DNA of 64,000 nucleotides, taken from positions 124,001 to 188,000 of the forward strand of contig JRAN01000052.1 in NCBI GenBank assembly GCA_000768855.1. The letters are read 5' to 3'. The stretch is from Porphyromonadaceae bacterium COT-184 OH4590 (GTDB taxonomy: Bacteria; Bacteroidota; Bacteroidia; Bacteroidales; Paludibacteraceae). Positions 8,852 to 17,898 of the stretch are shown here, piece after piece. The number at the start of each line of letters is the position of its first letter. Within the stretch, counting starts at the first letter, position 1. Both the position numbers and the translations under genes were made by a program. The notes below the pieces were generated by a model. That model was not told the origin of the DNA, ran no database searches, and worked only from the letters and a program-made list of their open reading frames with translations.

Positions 8852-10339
8852 CTATTTGAGATTTACCACATAGTGTTTTATAGTATTATCTCTGGCTATA
8901 CCGGTAACAAAAAGCACTTTATCTGTATCTTCATTATTAATAGCCTCAGAATATATCGACGATAAATCATCGGTAGAAGATACGGTTTTGTTATTTATTT
9001 TTAGCACTATAAAACCTTTTTCTATACCTGCTTTGGCAAACAGTCCACTTTTTTTTACATCTTGTACCAACAAACCTCCATTATAGTTCAACTGTCGTTT
9101 CATCTGTGTCGATAGCGGTACAAGCTCCACTCCCAAATCGGCTACACTCACACCTTTTACTATATTTGTATTGCCGTTGGTATTTTTTAGTTTCACTTTG
9201 AGAGTTTGCTCTTTGTTTTTTCTGTTTACTACCACACTAATTTCGTTACCAGGACGATAAGCCGCCACTTGCTCTTGAAGTTCGGCAACCGATTTTACTT
9301 TCACACCATTAACAGCTGTTATCACATCGCCTACCTTAATGCCTGCCTCTTTTGCCGAAGAGTTTTCTTCTACACCTCCTACATAAGCACCATCAAGTAT
9401 CTGTATATCTTTCTCTCTTGCGAGCTTGTCGTCTATATTTGATATACGCACACCAAGTATGGCTCTTTGTACTGTACCAAATTCTTTAAGGTCGGTTACT
9501 ACTTTACTTACAATTGTAGTCGGCACAGCAAATCCATATCCTGAATATGAGCCTGTATGTGTGGCAATAGCCGTATTAATACCTACAAGTTCGCCTGCTG
9601 TATTTACCAAAGCACCTCCGCTATTACCGGGATTTATAGCCGCATCGGTCTGAATAAAACTCTCTATCTTTCGCTCTGCGTTCAGAATGCTTATATTTCT
9701 TGCTTTTGCCGACACAATACCTGCTGTAACCGTTGAAGTCAAATTAAACGGATTGCCTATGGCAAGTACCCATTCTCCAACTTTCAGATTATCCGAATTG
9801 CCCAAAACAATTGGCTGCAAATCTGTAGTCTCTATCTTTATAAGAGCTATGTCTGTAGATGGGTCTGTTCCCACGATTTTTGCTTTAAATGTACGCTTGT
9901 CATTAAGAGTTACCTCTATTTCAGTAGCTTTGTCTATTACATGATTGTTGGTTACTATATATCCATCGGTGGAAATAATCACTCCCGAACCTGCTCCTGT
10001 TACGCTCTCAGGCTGAGAATACTCTCGTTGATTGGGTTGCCCGAAAAAGAATTCAAAAAATGGGTCGTTGAAACCTCCAAAACCTCCCTGATTCTGCACT
10101 TTATGCTTTACCTTAACGTGTACCACAGAGTGTACCGTGCGTTCTGCTGCAATAGTAAGGTCGGTTTGCCCTATTTGAGTATTAGACATAGAAGCAAATT
10201 TTACGGGAGTATTTGCCTCTGTTGCAATCTCTTTAGAATTGTTTTTATCAAAATTTCGGTAAACTGTTACTGTTGCAATAGATGTTACAGAAGACAAAAC
10301 TATTGCACCTACAATTAAAATTAAGTTCTTTCTGCTCAT
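8852..10339 (-). CDS. htrA: Periplasmic HtrA/Deg serine protease
   Basis: 495 residues. An N-terminal hydrophobic segment (residues 5-27) exports or anchors the protein. The trypsin-like domain has a complete triad: His133 in NNHVID, Asp163 in TDIALIK and Ser240 in GNSGGAL. Two PDZ domains follow, roughly 295-385 (GVEENSSAKEAGIKVGDVI) and 400-490 (GLFAKAGIEKGFIVLKINN). Length and order match DegP/DegQ, which degrade or refold misfolded envelope proteins. A Gly/Phe-rich LA loop (GGFGGFNDPFFEFFFG) precedes the catalytic core. Monocistronic, with a 199-base gap to murD. Whether it is heat- or sigma-E-like regulated is not visible. Confidence 0.95.
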   Translation of the reverse strand: MSRKNLILIVGAIVLSSVTSIATVTVYRNFDKNNSKEIATEANTPVKFASMSNTQIGQTDLTIAAERTVHSVVHVKVKHKVQNQGGFGGFNDPFFEFFFGQPNQREYSQPESVTGAGSGVIISTDGYIVTNNHVIDKATEIEVTLNDKRTFKAKIVGTDPSTDIALIKIETTDLQPIVLGNSDNLKVGEWVLAIGNPFNLTSTVTAGIVSAKARNISILNAERKIESFIQTDAAINPGNSGGALVNTAGELVGINTAIATHTGSYSGYGFAVPTTIVSKVVTDLKEFGTVQRAILGVRISNIDDKLAREKDIQILDGAYVGGVEENSSAKEAGIKVGDVITAVNGVKVKSVAELQEQVAAYRPGNEISVVVNRKNKEQTLKVKLKNTNGNTNIVKGVSVADLGVELVPLSTQMKRQLNYNGGLLVQDVKKSGLFAKAGIEKGFIVLKINNKTVSSTDDLSSIYSEAINNEDTDKVLFVTGIARDNTIKHYVVNLK

Positions 10340-10538
10340 AAAATCAAATTTATATTTTATACTTATTTTTTACTCTTTGTTTTTGAAACCTTAGATAGCT
10401 ATACAAAAAAAGGTTTAATCCTATTTGTTAAATTTCGCACAAAAACAACATTTTTTCACATTAAACCGCAAAGAAATTTGCAAAAAAACGAGCAAAAACA
10501 CTAAATTAACATTTAGATTATCATTTATGTATATTGTA

Positions 10539-11936
10539 TTACAACCGTAAAACAGCTTGTTTGAACTGCTCGCCTCTATCTTGATAGTTTTTAAATAAAT
10601 CGAAACTTGCACAACAGGGCGAGAGCAACACAGTATCACCCTCTTTGGCTTTTTGGTAAGCCTTTTCGACACATTCGCTCATAGAACGGACTTCATAATA
10701 AGATATTGCATTGCCCCCCTTATTTTTATATTTAGAAAAAAACCTCACAAGTTTCTCATTATCAACTCCAAGAAATATCAAAGCACTCACCTTTTGACAA
10801 ACCAATTCGGCTATATCGGTATAGTCGTTGCCTTTGTCGGTACCTCCCAATATAAGTACCACCGGCGTTTTTATGCTCTGTAAAGCATAAAAACAAGAGT
10901 TTACATTTGTAGCCTTAGAATCGTTGATATAACGCACTCCTCTTACTGTAGCCACATACTCCATACGATGCTCCACACCTTCAAAAGTCGCGAGCGATTG
11001 CTTAACAATTGACTTATCTACATTCAAAATTGCCCCAACAAGCCCTGCTGCCATAGAGTTATACATATTATGAATACCTTTCAGAGATAGGCTGTCAATG
11101 TCCATTGTCAAAAACTGCAACTTTGTAATATCCTCAAAAACAAGACTATCATCATTCATAAAAGCTCGATTATCTTTTTTATCCTTATCAGTGTTGCCGA
11201 AAGGCATCATTCGAGCTCTGATGTCTCGTCGCTCTATTTCTCTGTTTACTACTTCGTCGCCCGACCAAAAGATAAAATAATCGTCTTCTGTCTGATTTTG
11301 CAAAATTCTGAATTTAGAATCTACATAATTCTGAAAATCGTAATTGTAGCGGTCTAAATGGTCGGGAGTAATATTGGTAATAACCGCTATATCAGCCTTG
11401 AAGCGATACATACCATCGAGCTGAAAACTGCTCAACTCCAACACATAATAGTCGAAATCGGCTTCTGCCACTTGCCAAGCAAAACTCTTACCCACATTAC
11501 CCGCCAATCCTACATTATATCCCGCATTCTTCAAGATATAATAAGTGAGCATAGTAGTGGTAGTTTTACCATTAGAACCTGTTATACAGACTGTTTTGGC
11601 ATCGGTATAACGTCCTGCAAACTCAATCTCCGAAATCACAGGTATATCTTTCTCCAAAATAGCTTTAACAATCGGTGCTTTATCCGGAATACCGGGACTT
11701 TTAATGACCTCTATTGAAGCGTATTCATTTGTCACCGACAACAAACTCCAAACCATATCGTGGGTATTCTCTTCAAACGATATGTTACGCGAATTAAGCA
11801 CATCGCGATATTCCGATTGTATCTTGTCAAAATCGGAGACAAATACATCAAATCCCTGTTTTTTTGCTAGTATAGCAGTACCAACACCGCTTTCGCCCGC
11901 ACCAAGAACTATTATTTTGCTTTTTTTACTACTCAT
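10539..11936 (-). CDS. murD: UDP-N-acetylmuramoylalanine-D-glutamate ligase
   Basis: 465 residues from ATG 11936. It adds D-glutamate to UDP-MurNAc-L-Ala in peptidoglycan synthesis. The Rossmann start KIIVLGAGESGVGTAILAK, the ATP loop GSNGKTTTT (about residues 120-128), NITPDHLDRY and the C-terminal NDSKATN and LSPCCASFDLF are all MurD signatures. A TTG nine codons upstream could extend the frame, but ATG 11936 starts just before the Rossmann strand. Unusually it is alone rather than in a mur/fts (dcw) run. It is divergent from dprA with 82 bases between, which hold mirrored TAATTTTG boxes. Confidence 0.95.
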   Translation of the reverse strand: MSSKKSKIIVLGAGESGVGTAILAKKQGFDVFVSDFDKIQSEYRDVLNSRNISFEENTHDMVWSLLSVTNEYASIEVIKSPGIPDKAPIVKAILEKDIPVISEIEFAGRYTDAKTVCITGSNGKTTTTMLTYYILKNAGYNVGLAGNVGKSFAWQVAEADFDYYVLELSSFQLDGMYRFKADIAVITNITPDHLDRYNYDFQNYVDSKFRILQNQTEDDYFIFWSGDEVVNREIERRDIRARMMPFGNTDKDKKDNRAFMNDDSLVFEDITKLQFLTMDIDSLSLKGIHNMYNSMAAGLVGAILNVDKSIVKQSLATFEGVEHRMEYVATVRGVRYINDSKATNVNSCFYALQSIKTPVVLILGGTDKGNDYTDIAELVCQKVSALIFLGVDNEKLVRFFSKYKNKGGNAISYYEVRSMSECVEKAYQKAKEGDTVLLSPCCASFDLFKNYQDRGEQFKQAVLRL

Positions 11937-11960
11937 TTGTTCAAAATTAAAAAATAGAGA

Positions 11961-11998
11961 CAAAATTACTATTTTTACTGCTAAATTTATTAATTTTG
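11961..11998. promoter_or_regulatory. Divergent murD/dprA promoter region
   Basis: TAATTTTG boxes point both ways: minus strand at 11961-11968, 25 bases from the murD ATG, and plus strand at 11991-11998, 20 bases from the dprA ATG. The -33 elements are poor. Confidence 0.4.
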
Positions 11999-12018
11999 TT
12001 TACCTAAAATCAAAAAAT

Positions 12019-13107
12019 ATGAGCAACTTATACAATATAGCATTAACTTTTATAAAAGGGATTGGTTCTATTGGAGCCAAAAATCTTATTGCCAAATACA
12101 AATACTCGGAGAATATTTTTAAAGAAAAATCACACATATTAGCGAAAATTGCTCGAGTAGGTCAGGTTTTGAGCAACAAAACTATCAAAGAAGAGGCTTT
12201 AAGGCGAGCAGATAGCGAAATCAACTTTGCTATTAAAAACAATATCAAAATACATTACTATCTCGACCCAACCTATCCATATCGTCTCAAAGAGTGCGAC
12301 GATGCTCCTATAATACTATATCAGTCGGGCAATATTGACCTCAATTGCGGGCATCTGCTTGCCGTGGTAGGCACTCGCAATATAACTCAATATGGCAAAG
12401 AGCTTACAAATAATCTAATAAGTCAAATCGCCTCATATCAGACAAACACAATAATAGTGAGTGGGTTGGCTTACGGCGTAGATGGATTGGCTCATCGAAC
12501 GGCTATAAAGGAGGATATACCGACAATAGCAGTTGTGGCTCACGGTCTGGATACGCTATATCCCTCCCAACACAAGAGTTTAGCCACACATATTATCGAG
12601 AAAGGAGGTGCAATAGTTACGGAATACCCGTCAAACACAATTCCCGATGCCCCAAATTTTGTACAACGAAACCGCATAATAGCCGGAATGAGCGATGCCA
12701 CAATAGTGGTAGAGAGTGCCCGCAAAGGAGGGGCTCTAATTACTGCCGAGGCTGCCAATAGCTACAATCGCGATGTTTTTGCTTTTGCAGGACGTGTTGA
12801 TGATACTTTTTCGGAAGGGTGCAACAATCTTATAAAAAATCATCAAGCCCAAATGATTACCTCTGCAGACGATATATTCAAAATCATGGGTTGGGTACAA
12901 AATCACAAAAAGCCACAAGCCGAACTCTTTGTCGAACTAACCGAAGAAGAGCAGAAAGTAGTATCTATATTGCGTCGAAATGAAATAAGTGCCAACGAAT
13001 TAAGCCGCGAAGCAGGGATTCCTATCCAAAAACTTATATCTATATTGATACTGTTAGAGTTTAAAGGTGTAGTAACAGCACTACCCGGCAACATATATAA
13101 AGCATAA
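12019..13107 (+). CDS. dprA: DNA-processing protein DprA
   Basis: 362 residues from ATG 12019. DprA loads RecA onto incoming single-stranded DNA during natural transformation. Helix-hairpin-helix residues near the start (KGIGSIGAKNLI), the Rossmann-like core (AVVGTRNITQYGKELT, VSGLAYGVDGLAHRTA), NRIIAGMSDATIVVESA with GGALITAEAA, and a C-terminal winged helix (about 295-362) are all present. The frame continues far upstream but overlaps murD antisense; the ATG chosen starts the family sequence and follows a -7-like box. A hairpin ends the unit at 13132. No other competence gene is nearby. Confidence 0.95.
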   Translation: MSNLYNIALTFIKGIGSIGAKNLIAKYKYSENIFKEKSHILAKIARVGQVLSNKTIKEEALRRADSEINFAIKNNIKIHYYLDPTYPYRLKECDDAPIILYQSGNIDLNCGHLLAVVGTRNITQYGKELTNNLISQIASYQTNTIIVSGLAYGVDGLAHRTAIKEDIPTIAVVAHGLDTLYPSQHKSLATHIIEKGGAIVTEYPSNTIPDAPNFVQRNRIIAGMSDATIVVESARKGGALITAEAANSYNRDVFAFAGRVDDTFSEGCNNLIKNHQAQMITSADDIFKIMGWVQNHKKPQAELFVELTEEEQKVVSILRRNEISANELSREAGIPIQKLISILILLEFKGVVTALPGNIYKA

Positions 13108-13131
13108 AAAGCCCTCTCAACTCATATTACA

Positions 13132-13162
13132 ACAAAAGCCACCTTATGCAGGCGGCTTTTGT
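13132..13162. terminator. Two-way hairpin between dprA and tRNA-Lys
   Basis: ACAAAAGCC (13132-13140) and the following ACC pair with GGCGGCTTTTGT (13151-13162), with one A-C mismatch. Short T tracts on both outward sides let it serve dprA and, read from the other strand, the tRNA, whose 3' end it touches. Confidence 0.65.
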
Positions 13163-13234
13163 GATTCAGCTGGGGCTCGAACCCAGGACCCCATCCTTAA
13201 AAGGGATGTGCTCTACCTGCTGAGCTACTGAATC
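13162..13234 (-). tRNA. tRNA-Lys (anticodon TTT)
   Basis: 73-nt cloverleaf on the minus strand. Acceptor GATTCAG pairs with CTGAATC, discriminator A; D-arm AGCTCAGCAGGTAGAGCA; anticodon stem CATCC/GGATG with loop CTTTTAA; T-arm GGGTTCGAGCCCC. No encoded CCA. Confidence 0.95.
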
Positions 13235-13274
13235 AATAATAGCAGTTTTTCACTACTCCCGTTAATTTGGACTG

Positions 13275-13304
13275 CAAAGGTAGTATTTTTTTTTTATATA
13301 CAAA
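13275..13304 (-). promoter_or_regulatory. tRNA-Lys promoter
   Basis: Minus strand TTTG (13301-13304), 18 bases, TACCTTTG (13275-13282): a near-perfect Bacteroidota promoter about 40 bases before the tRNA. Confidence 0.75.
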
Positions 13305-13418
13305 CTGAAAAAGCATTTTTTTTGTAATAAATAACGAAAAAACTTATTATCACAGTTTCAATACGTTAATTAACAAGTATTTCCTTAAAATATTTTTTTT
13401 CAAAGATAATGCTTCTGG

Positions 13419-14732
13419 TTAAAACCTCAGAGAAAATTTTCTACCCAATTCATCTACCACATAAAATTTATTTTTCTCTATCAACAAAGCAGACGGCTTG
13501 TTTTTTCCTACTTCCCCATTCCTTAATACGTCTATATTCAGAACTTTACCTTCGTAATAACTGCTAATCTCGTCTACAACCGTATGTCCTACCACAATCC
13601 TATCTACCTCGTAAAACTTACAGATAGCAGAAATGTCCGATTGTATTGCCTGTTTATAAATACCTTTTTTGTGGTCTCTAAAATATCCTCTATACCACAA
13701 AGGACTTTCCGAATTTATGTATGCAAGAAGTCTATCTCCTTTACCATTACCCTCTTGGTCATAGTAATCTTCAAGTGATTTGCACAAAGCAAGACGAGTA
13801 TTGTGATTGATAGTATCCAACATCTCTCCTCTATTTACAAAAACCGGACTTATACCTGCATGCACAAAAAGGATATCGTTTATAACCTCAACTGCATTTT
13901 TACTCCTAATCCAACGTCCAAGTTCCGTATTTTTGCCGTACAAATCTTTATAAGGAATTTGCAACTTCTTAGCAAGAGCCAAATATTTGCCATCTACATA
14001 CTTTGTATTGCCTTGTAGATTCATCTGTTCGTGATTGCCCAAAATAAAGTGAACTTTACCTCCCGACACATTGGCTTCAAACTCTAACTTATAACAAAGC
14101 CAAAGTAATGCGGTAACATCGTCTCCTCTATCAAAAAAATCGCCAAGCAACACCAAATGTCCTTTACCAAAATTCCATTTTAGGCTATTGGTAATTACAT
14201 TATTGTTTTTAAGCATAACAACAAATTTATCAAAATTACCTTCGACATCGGATATTGCAAATATCTTTTCCTCTGTTTCATATCTACTCTCAGGCGGATT
14301 ACACAAATTATTATAATTTGGCACTTCAAAACCGATTTTCGATTTGGCTGATATTATATTCAATCCCAAAGGCTCAACATTCGATGTGTCGCAAATATTG
14401 TCTTCTCCTCTAACCGGACATTCGACAAAAAGCAATGGTATTATAGTATCTGTAATATTATTATTTTCGTCAACAGAGACAATTCTTTTGCTCCCATTTT
14501 CATAAAACAGATATGACTGGTCTATACCATTCAGTTCGTAAGTAACATATTCTTTATAATAAAATCTGACTTTGCCATCTTTATGAAAGAGTTCGTCCAA
14601 TCCAGAAAAACCAAATTTAATGTAATCGTCTTGTTTGCACACAAATCCCTTATAAACAATATTATAAAAAGAAAACAGCAAAATGACTGCAACTACTATT
14701 TTCACAAATAAAATGATTGATGATTTTTTCAT
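13419..14732 (-). CDS. Membrane-anchored calcineurin-like metallophosphoesterase
   Basis: 437 residues. One N-terminal hydrophobic segment (about 6-27) predicts an anchor with the rest outside the cytoplasm. The phosphoesterase core has FAISDVEGN, LLGDFFDRGDD, ILGNHEQM, FVHAGI and VVGHTVV, the five metal-binding blocks of Ser/Thr-type phosphatases. Residues 28-145 are an extra N-terminal domain I do not recognise. The substrate is unknown: phosphoprotein, nucleotide or polyphosphate would all fit. It stands alone, with tRNA-Lys downstream and a 540-base gene-poor gap upstream. Confidence 0.82.
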   Translation of the reverse strand: MKKSSIILFVKIVVAVILLFSFYNIVYKGFVCKQDDYIKFGFSGLDELFHKDGKVRFYYKEYVTYELNGIDQSYLFYENGSKRIVSVDENNNITDTIIPLLFVECPVRGEDNICDTSNVEPLGLNIISAKSKIGFEVPNYNNLCNPPESRYETEEKIFAISDVEGNFDKFVVMLKNNNVITNSLKWNFGKGHLVLLGDFFDRGDDVTALLWLCYKLEFEANVSGGKVHFILGNHEQMNLQGNTKYVDGKYLALAKKLQIPYKDLYGKNTELGRWIRSKNAVEVINDILFVHAGISPVFVNRGEMLDTINHNTRLALCKSLEDYYDQEGNGKGDRLLAYINSESPLWYRGYFRDHKKGIYKQAIQSDISAICKFYEVDRIVVGHTVVDEISSYYEGKVLNIDVLRNGEVGKNKPSALLIEKNKFYVVDELGRKFSLRF

Positions 14733-15215
14733 GTTATCTCAAAAATAATTAATTTTCAAAATTATATAATTTTATTTTAAATAAAGTAAAAAAGACATTC
14801 TATTTTTAGTATGTATAAATCAACTATATCAATTACAAATTAGAAAAATTTTCAATAGTTTTGACCTACCTCCCTACCCTATAAAAAAAGACTTATTTTC
14901 AACCCGAATTCAACATTGGGAAAGAATGTGTGATTGTCTGAATATTTCAAATATTCTTTGGGTCTATCTGCCTCAACCTGAAAGATAAGAAAGCGTAATT
15001 GTAAATTTGAAACGTTTGATTAATGTAAAATTAAAAATCAATATCTCCCTGCGACTTTGTGGCTTTCCCTCTTTTAAGAAAGTGTAAAATTTTTGATAAT
15101 GTTCTTCTCTTCGGAAAGAAGATATTTTCACCAATCTCTCTCTTTGCCAAATCGGAATCTTATGGAATTGGGATGAATATCACTTGCAAATGTGTATTTC
15201 ACGACAATATCATTT
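14733..15215. other. Gene-poor gap with possible decayed sequence
   Basis: No intact gene is supported. The centre (14879-15018) contains a possible outer-membrane-protein remnant. Short open frames on the plus strand (for example 15059-15247) have no protein-like features. The right end holds the queG promoter. Confidence 0.4.
14879..15018 (-). pseudogene. Possible remnant of an outer membrane barrel C-terminus
   Basis: Read on the minus strand, the frame ending at the TAG at 14879-14881 gives about 46 residues including FQVEADRPKEYLKYSDN and ending FPNVEFGLKISLFL, with the alternating hydrophobic pattern and terminal aromatic of beta-barrel proteins. The frame is stopped by TAA just upstream, and the adjacent frame continues strand-like sequence (FYINQTFQIYNYAFLSF), so a frameshift is likely. 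No parent gene is present. The fragment is short and the family is not identified. Confidence 0.3.
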
Positions 15216-15246
15216 TTTGCTATTTTTGTATAATTCATTACCTTTG
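15216..15246 (+). promoter_or_regulatory. queG promoter
   Basis: TTTG (15216-15219), 19 bases, TACCTTTG (15239-15246), then 27 bases to the queG ATG. Confidence 0.7.
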
Positions 15247-15273
15247 ATTGCTGTTTGCCAATAAGCATACAAT

Positions 15274-16161
15274 ATGCATTTAGAGACAATTACAAAACAA
15301 ATAATAGCCCAAGCTCTGGAAATCGGATTTTCGGAATGCGGAGTAACAGACACCAAGCCTCTTGATGACGAATCGAAACATCTCAAAAACTGGCTCAAGC
15401 TCGGCTATAACGGAACAATGAAATATATGGAAAATTACTTCGACAAGCGACACAATCCGGCTCTTTTGGTCGAACAGTCGAAGTCTGCTATCGTTGTTCT
15501 ATTAAACTATAAACCATCAAGGACAATACCTGCAGATAAACCACAAGTATCAAAATACGCCTACGGTACCGATTACCACTTTGTTGTAAAAAACAGACTA
15601 ACACAACTATTACAATGGATACAAAAAGAGATTATGCCCTGTCGGGGTGTAGCTTTCGTAGATTCGGCTCCTGTACTCGAAAAAGCCTTAGCCGTAAAAG
15701 CCGGATTGGGCTGGATAGGCAAAAATTCTCTTTTGGTCAATAAAAAATATGGTTCAATGACCTTCATCGGTACACTTTTTGTAGATATTTCTTTACATTA
15801 CAACAAGCAAATTGAACCTGACGGCTGTGGCAACTGCCAACGATGTATAGACCACTGCCCTACCAAAGCAATAGTAAAGCCGAGAATAATCGACGCCACA
15901 AGATGTATATCATATCTAAACAAGACTCACAAGGGCGATGTACCACAATCGTTAAAATCTCTTATAGGCAATCGTATTTGGGGTTGCGATACCTGTATAG
16001 ACGTCTGCCCTTATAACAAGAAAACACCTCCACACAATATACCCGAACTTATGCCTAAAGATGAAATATTCAGTCTCAACTTAAATACCATTTCAAAAAG
16101 ACAGCTCAAAAAACTGATTATGCGACAGCCACAATACAATCAATCAGGTACAGGGTCGTAG
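15274..16161 (+). CDS. queG: Epoxyqueuosine reductase, short C-terminus
   Basis: 295 residues. QueG reduces epoxyqueuosine to queuosine in tRNA, using cobalamin and two [4Fe-4S] clusters. The cluster ligands are seen in [12 protein letters not shown] and [35 protein letters not shown] is the family core, containing the catalytic Asp region. The usual ending after the second cluster region (a basic GLxRN-type tail) is absent: the protein ends [11 protein letters not shown]. Its last 22 bases overlap the 3' end of yidD on the other strand, so the tail may have been lost when the genes came together. Catalytic parts are complete, so it is probably active. Confidence 0.93.
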   Translation: MHLETITKQIIAQALEIGFSECGVTDTKPLDDESKHLKNWLKLGYNGTMKYMENYFDKRHNPALLVEQSKSAIVVLLNYKPSRTIPADKPQVSKYAYGTDYHFVVKNRLTQLLQWIQKEIMPCRGVAFVDSAPVLEKALAVKAGLGWIGKNSLLVNKKYGSMTFIGTLFVDISLHYNKQIEPDGCGNCQRCIDHCPTKAIVKPRIIDATRCISYLNKTHKGDVPQSLKSLIGNRIWGCDTCIDVCPYNKKTPPHNIPELMPKDEIFSLNLNTISKRQLKKLIMRQPQYNQSGTGS

Positions 16162-16373
16162 CCGTCTCCTCCCCAAGGATGACAACGCAAAAGTCTCTTG
16201 AGAGCCATAAAGCCTCCTTTGAATATACCGTGTTTCAAAATGGCTTCTATCGTATATTGCGAACAAGTAGGCACAAATCTGCAACTCGACGGCAACATCG
16301 GCGATATAGCCTTTTGGTAGAATATCACAGGCAGAATAAATATCTTACGTATTATTCTAACAATCGTTTTCAT
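16140..16373 (-). CDS. yidD: Membrane protein insertion efficiency factor YidD
   Basis: 77 residues. The whole protein matches the family: an amphipathic N-terminus ([20 protein letters not shown]), [15 protein letters not shown], then [24 protein letters not shown]. YidD is a small inner-membrane-associated protein that helps YidC insert proteins. It overlaps the 3' end of rnpA by 17 bases on the same strand, the conserved rnpA-yidD pairing. The usual partners rpmH and yidC are not in the window. Confidence 0.95.
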   Translation of the reverse strand: MKTIVRIIRKIFILPVIFYQKAISPMLPSSCRFVPTCSQYTIEAILKHGIFKGGFMALKRLLRCHPWGGDGYDPVPD

Positions 16374-16761
16374 TGAGTGTCTCTGTCAAAATGTTTAGAA
16401 TTTTTATCATTCTTTCCTCCACCGATGCAAAACTAAGTCTTTCAGAGTTGGTTATAGAGATAGCGATATCAATGCCCAAGCCTTTATTTTCGGCACACTC
16501 CAAAAGAGACTCTTTATTAAGACGATAAGCTTCACGAAGAAGACGTTTGTAACGATTCCTATCTACTGCAAGTTTGAAATGTTTTTTGGGTACGGCAAAA
16601 AGTACCCTAATCTGTCGGGAAACAGACGTTGGCAGGTAAACAACCAACAGAGGTTGTTCTACAATTTTTTTACCACTTTCATACAGACGAGCAATGTCGC
16701 TTCTACCGACAAGATGCTCCGATTTTGGCAATCCGTATCTCTTTTTGTATATTTGCTCCAA
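16357..16761 (-). CDS. rnpA: Ribonuclease P protein component
   Basis: 134 residues. RnpA binds RNase P RNA and helps 5' maturation of tRNA precursors. The RNR motif [15 protein letters not shown] is intact, as is the N-terminal region of the fold ([20 protein letters not shown]). The length is normal. It heads the rnpA-yidD pair, with the yidD ATG inside its last codons. A TAACTTTG box on the minus strand at 16784-16791 lies 23 bases before the ATG. It is divergent from pdxB. Confidence 0.95.
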   Translation of the reverse strand: MEQIYKKRYGLPKSEHLVGRSDIARLYESGKKIVEQPLLVVYLPTSVSRQIRVLFAVPKKHFKLAVDRNRYKRLLREAYRLNKESLLECAENKGLGIDIAISITNSERLSFASVEERMIKILNILTETLNENDC

Positions 16762-16848
16762 AATACTTTAATTTTTGAGGATACAAAGTTACAATCTTTT
16801 TTTTATTGTGATAAAAAAAATGTAATTTTACAAAAATTTTTGTCCTGT

Positions 16849-17877
16849 ATGAAACTCGTTATCGACCGACACATTCCATTTATACAAGGTGCTTTCGACG
16901 ATGTATGTAGGGCGGAGTATCTATCGGCATCGGATATTAATAGCCAAACCATCGAAGCGTCCCAATGTCTCGTGGTACGCACACGTACCAAATGTAATGC
17001 CGAATTACTTGCCAACACAGGTATCAAAATGATAGCCACTGCCACTGCCGGTTATGAACATATAGATATGGATTTTTGTGACAAAAACGGTATAAAGACG
17101 TTTATAGCACGAGGCTGCAATGCCTCATCGGTAGCTCAATATGTGGGAGCGGCTATAGCTGCTTGGGTAGAAACCAAAAGACTAAATCAAAGCGAATTAA
17201 CACTCGGAATAGTAGGATATGGCTTTGTAGGGAAAGCAGTAGAATTGTTGGCAAAAGCCACGGGTATAAGTGTATTGATAAATGACCCGCCTTTGGAGTA
17301 TAACGGATACAACCACCCTTTTGTATCATTAACCGAGATAGCCAATCGTTGCAATATCATCACATTTCACACGCCTCTGACAAATGAAGGTGTGTTTGCC
17401 ACACACCATTTGGCTGAAGAGTCTTTTTTCAGACAATGCAAGCGTAGTCCGCTAATCATAAATGCCGCACGTGGTGGTGTAGTATGCGAAAAGTCTATGA
17501 TAACAGCCTACCGCATCGGGCAAATAAGTGGTTTTGTCGTAGATTGCTGGGAGGCAGAGCCTGATATTTGCTCCGAAACACTAAATAACGCTTTTATATC
17601 TACACCTCATATAGCCGGCTATTCTGCCGATGGCAAAGCCAATGCCACAAAAATGTGTATAGAGGCTGTTGCCAATTTTTTCGGACTTACTCCCACCAAA
17701 CCCCAAGTAGAGCTATCACCCAAAATTCGATATAAAGTACGCAATGAAGAGCTTTCTCACATATTACTCCAAAACTACGATATAATATACGATTCCGATA
17801 TGCTAAAAGCAGCTCCGAATAGTTTCGAGCAGCTAAGAAACAATTACAGGCAACGAAGAGAAATAGATTTTTTATAA
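16849..17877 (+). CDS. pdxB: 4-phosphoerythronate dehydrogenase
   Basis: 342 residues from ATG 16849, starting MKLVIDRHIPFIQGAF. PdxB oxidises 4-phospho-D-erythronate on the route to pyridoxal phosphate. D-2-hydroxyacid dehydrogenase features: the NAD loop LGIVGYGFVGKAVELLAK, the substrate-side GCNASSVAQYV, INAARGGVV with catalytic Arg, a Glu in CWEAEPD and the catalytic His in STPHIAGYS. The C-terminal 60 residues suit the PdxB dimerisation domain. The upstream part of the frame is antisense to rnpA and is excluded. Confidence 0.92.
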   Translation: MKLVIDRHIPFIQGAFDDVCRAEYLSASDINSQTIEASQCLVVRTRTKCNAELLANTGIKMIATATAGYEHIDMDFCDKNGIKTFIARGCNASSVAQYVGAAIAAWVETKRLNQSELTLGIVGYGFVGKAVELLAKATGISVLINDPPLEYNGYNHPFVSLTEIANRCNIITFHTPLTNEGVFATHHLAEESFFRQCKRSPLIINAARGGVVCEKSMITAYRIGQISGFVVDCWEAEPDICSETLNNAFISTPHIAGYSADGKANATKMCIEAVANFFGLTPTKPQVELSPKIRYKVRNEELSHILLQNYDIIYDSDMLKAAPNSFEQLRNNYRQRREIDFL

Positions 17878-17898
17878 ACACCCCAAAGCCACTCCCCA

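Noticed and set aside
11704-12018. N-terminal extension of dprA upstream of 12019
   Set aside because: It is antisense to murD and lies before the DprA family start and a -7-like box; it is not protein-like.
15059-15247. Short plus-strand open frame before queG
   Set aside because: No conserved features; it runs over the queG promoter.
16579-16848. Upstream extension of pdxB
   Set aside because: It is antisense to rnpA; the PdxB family begins at the ATG at 16849.
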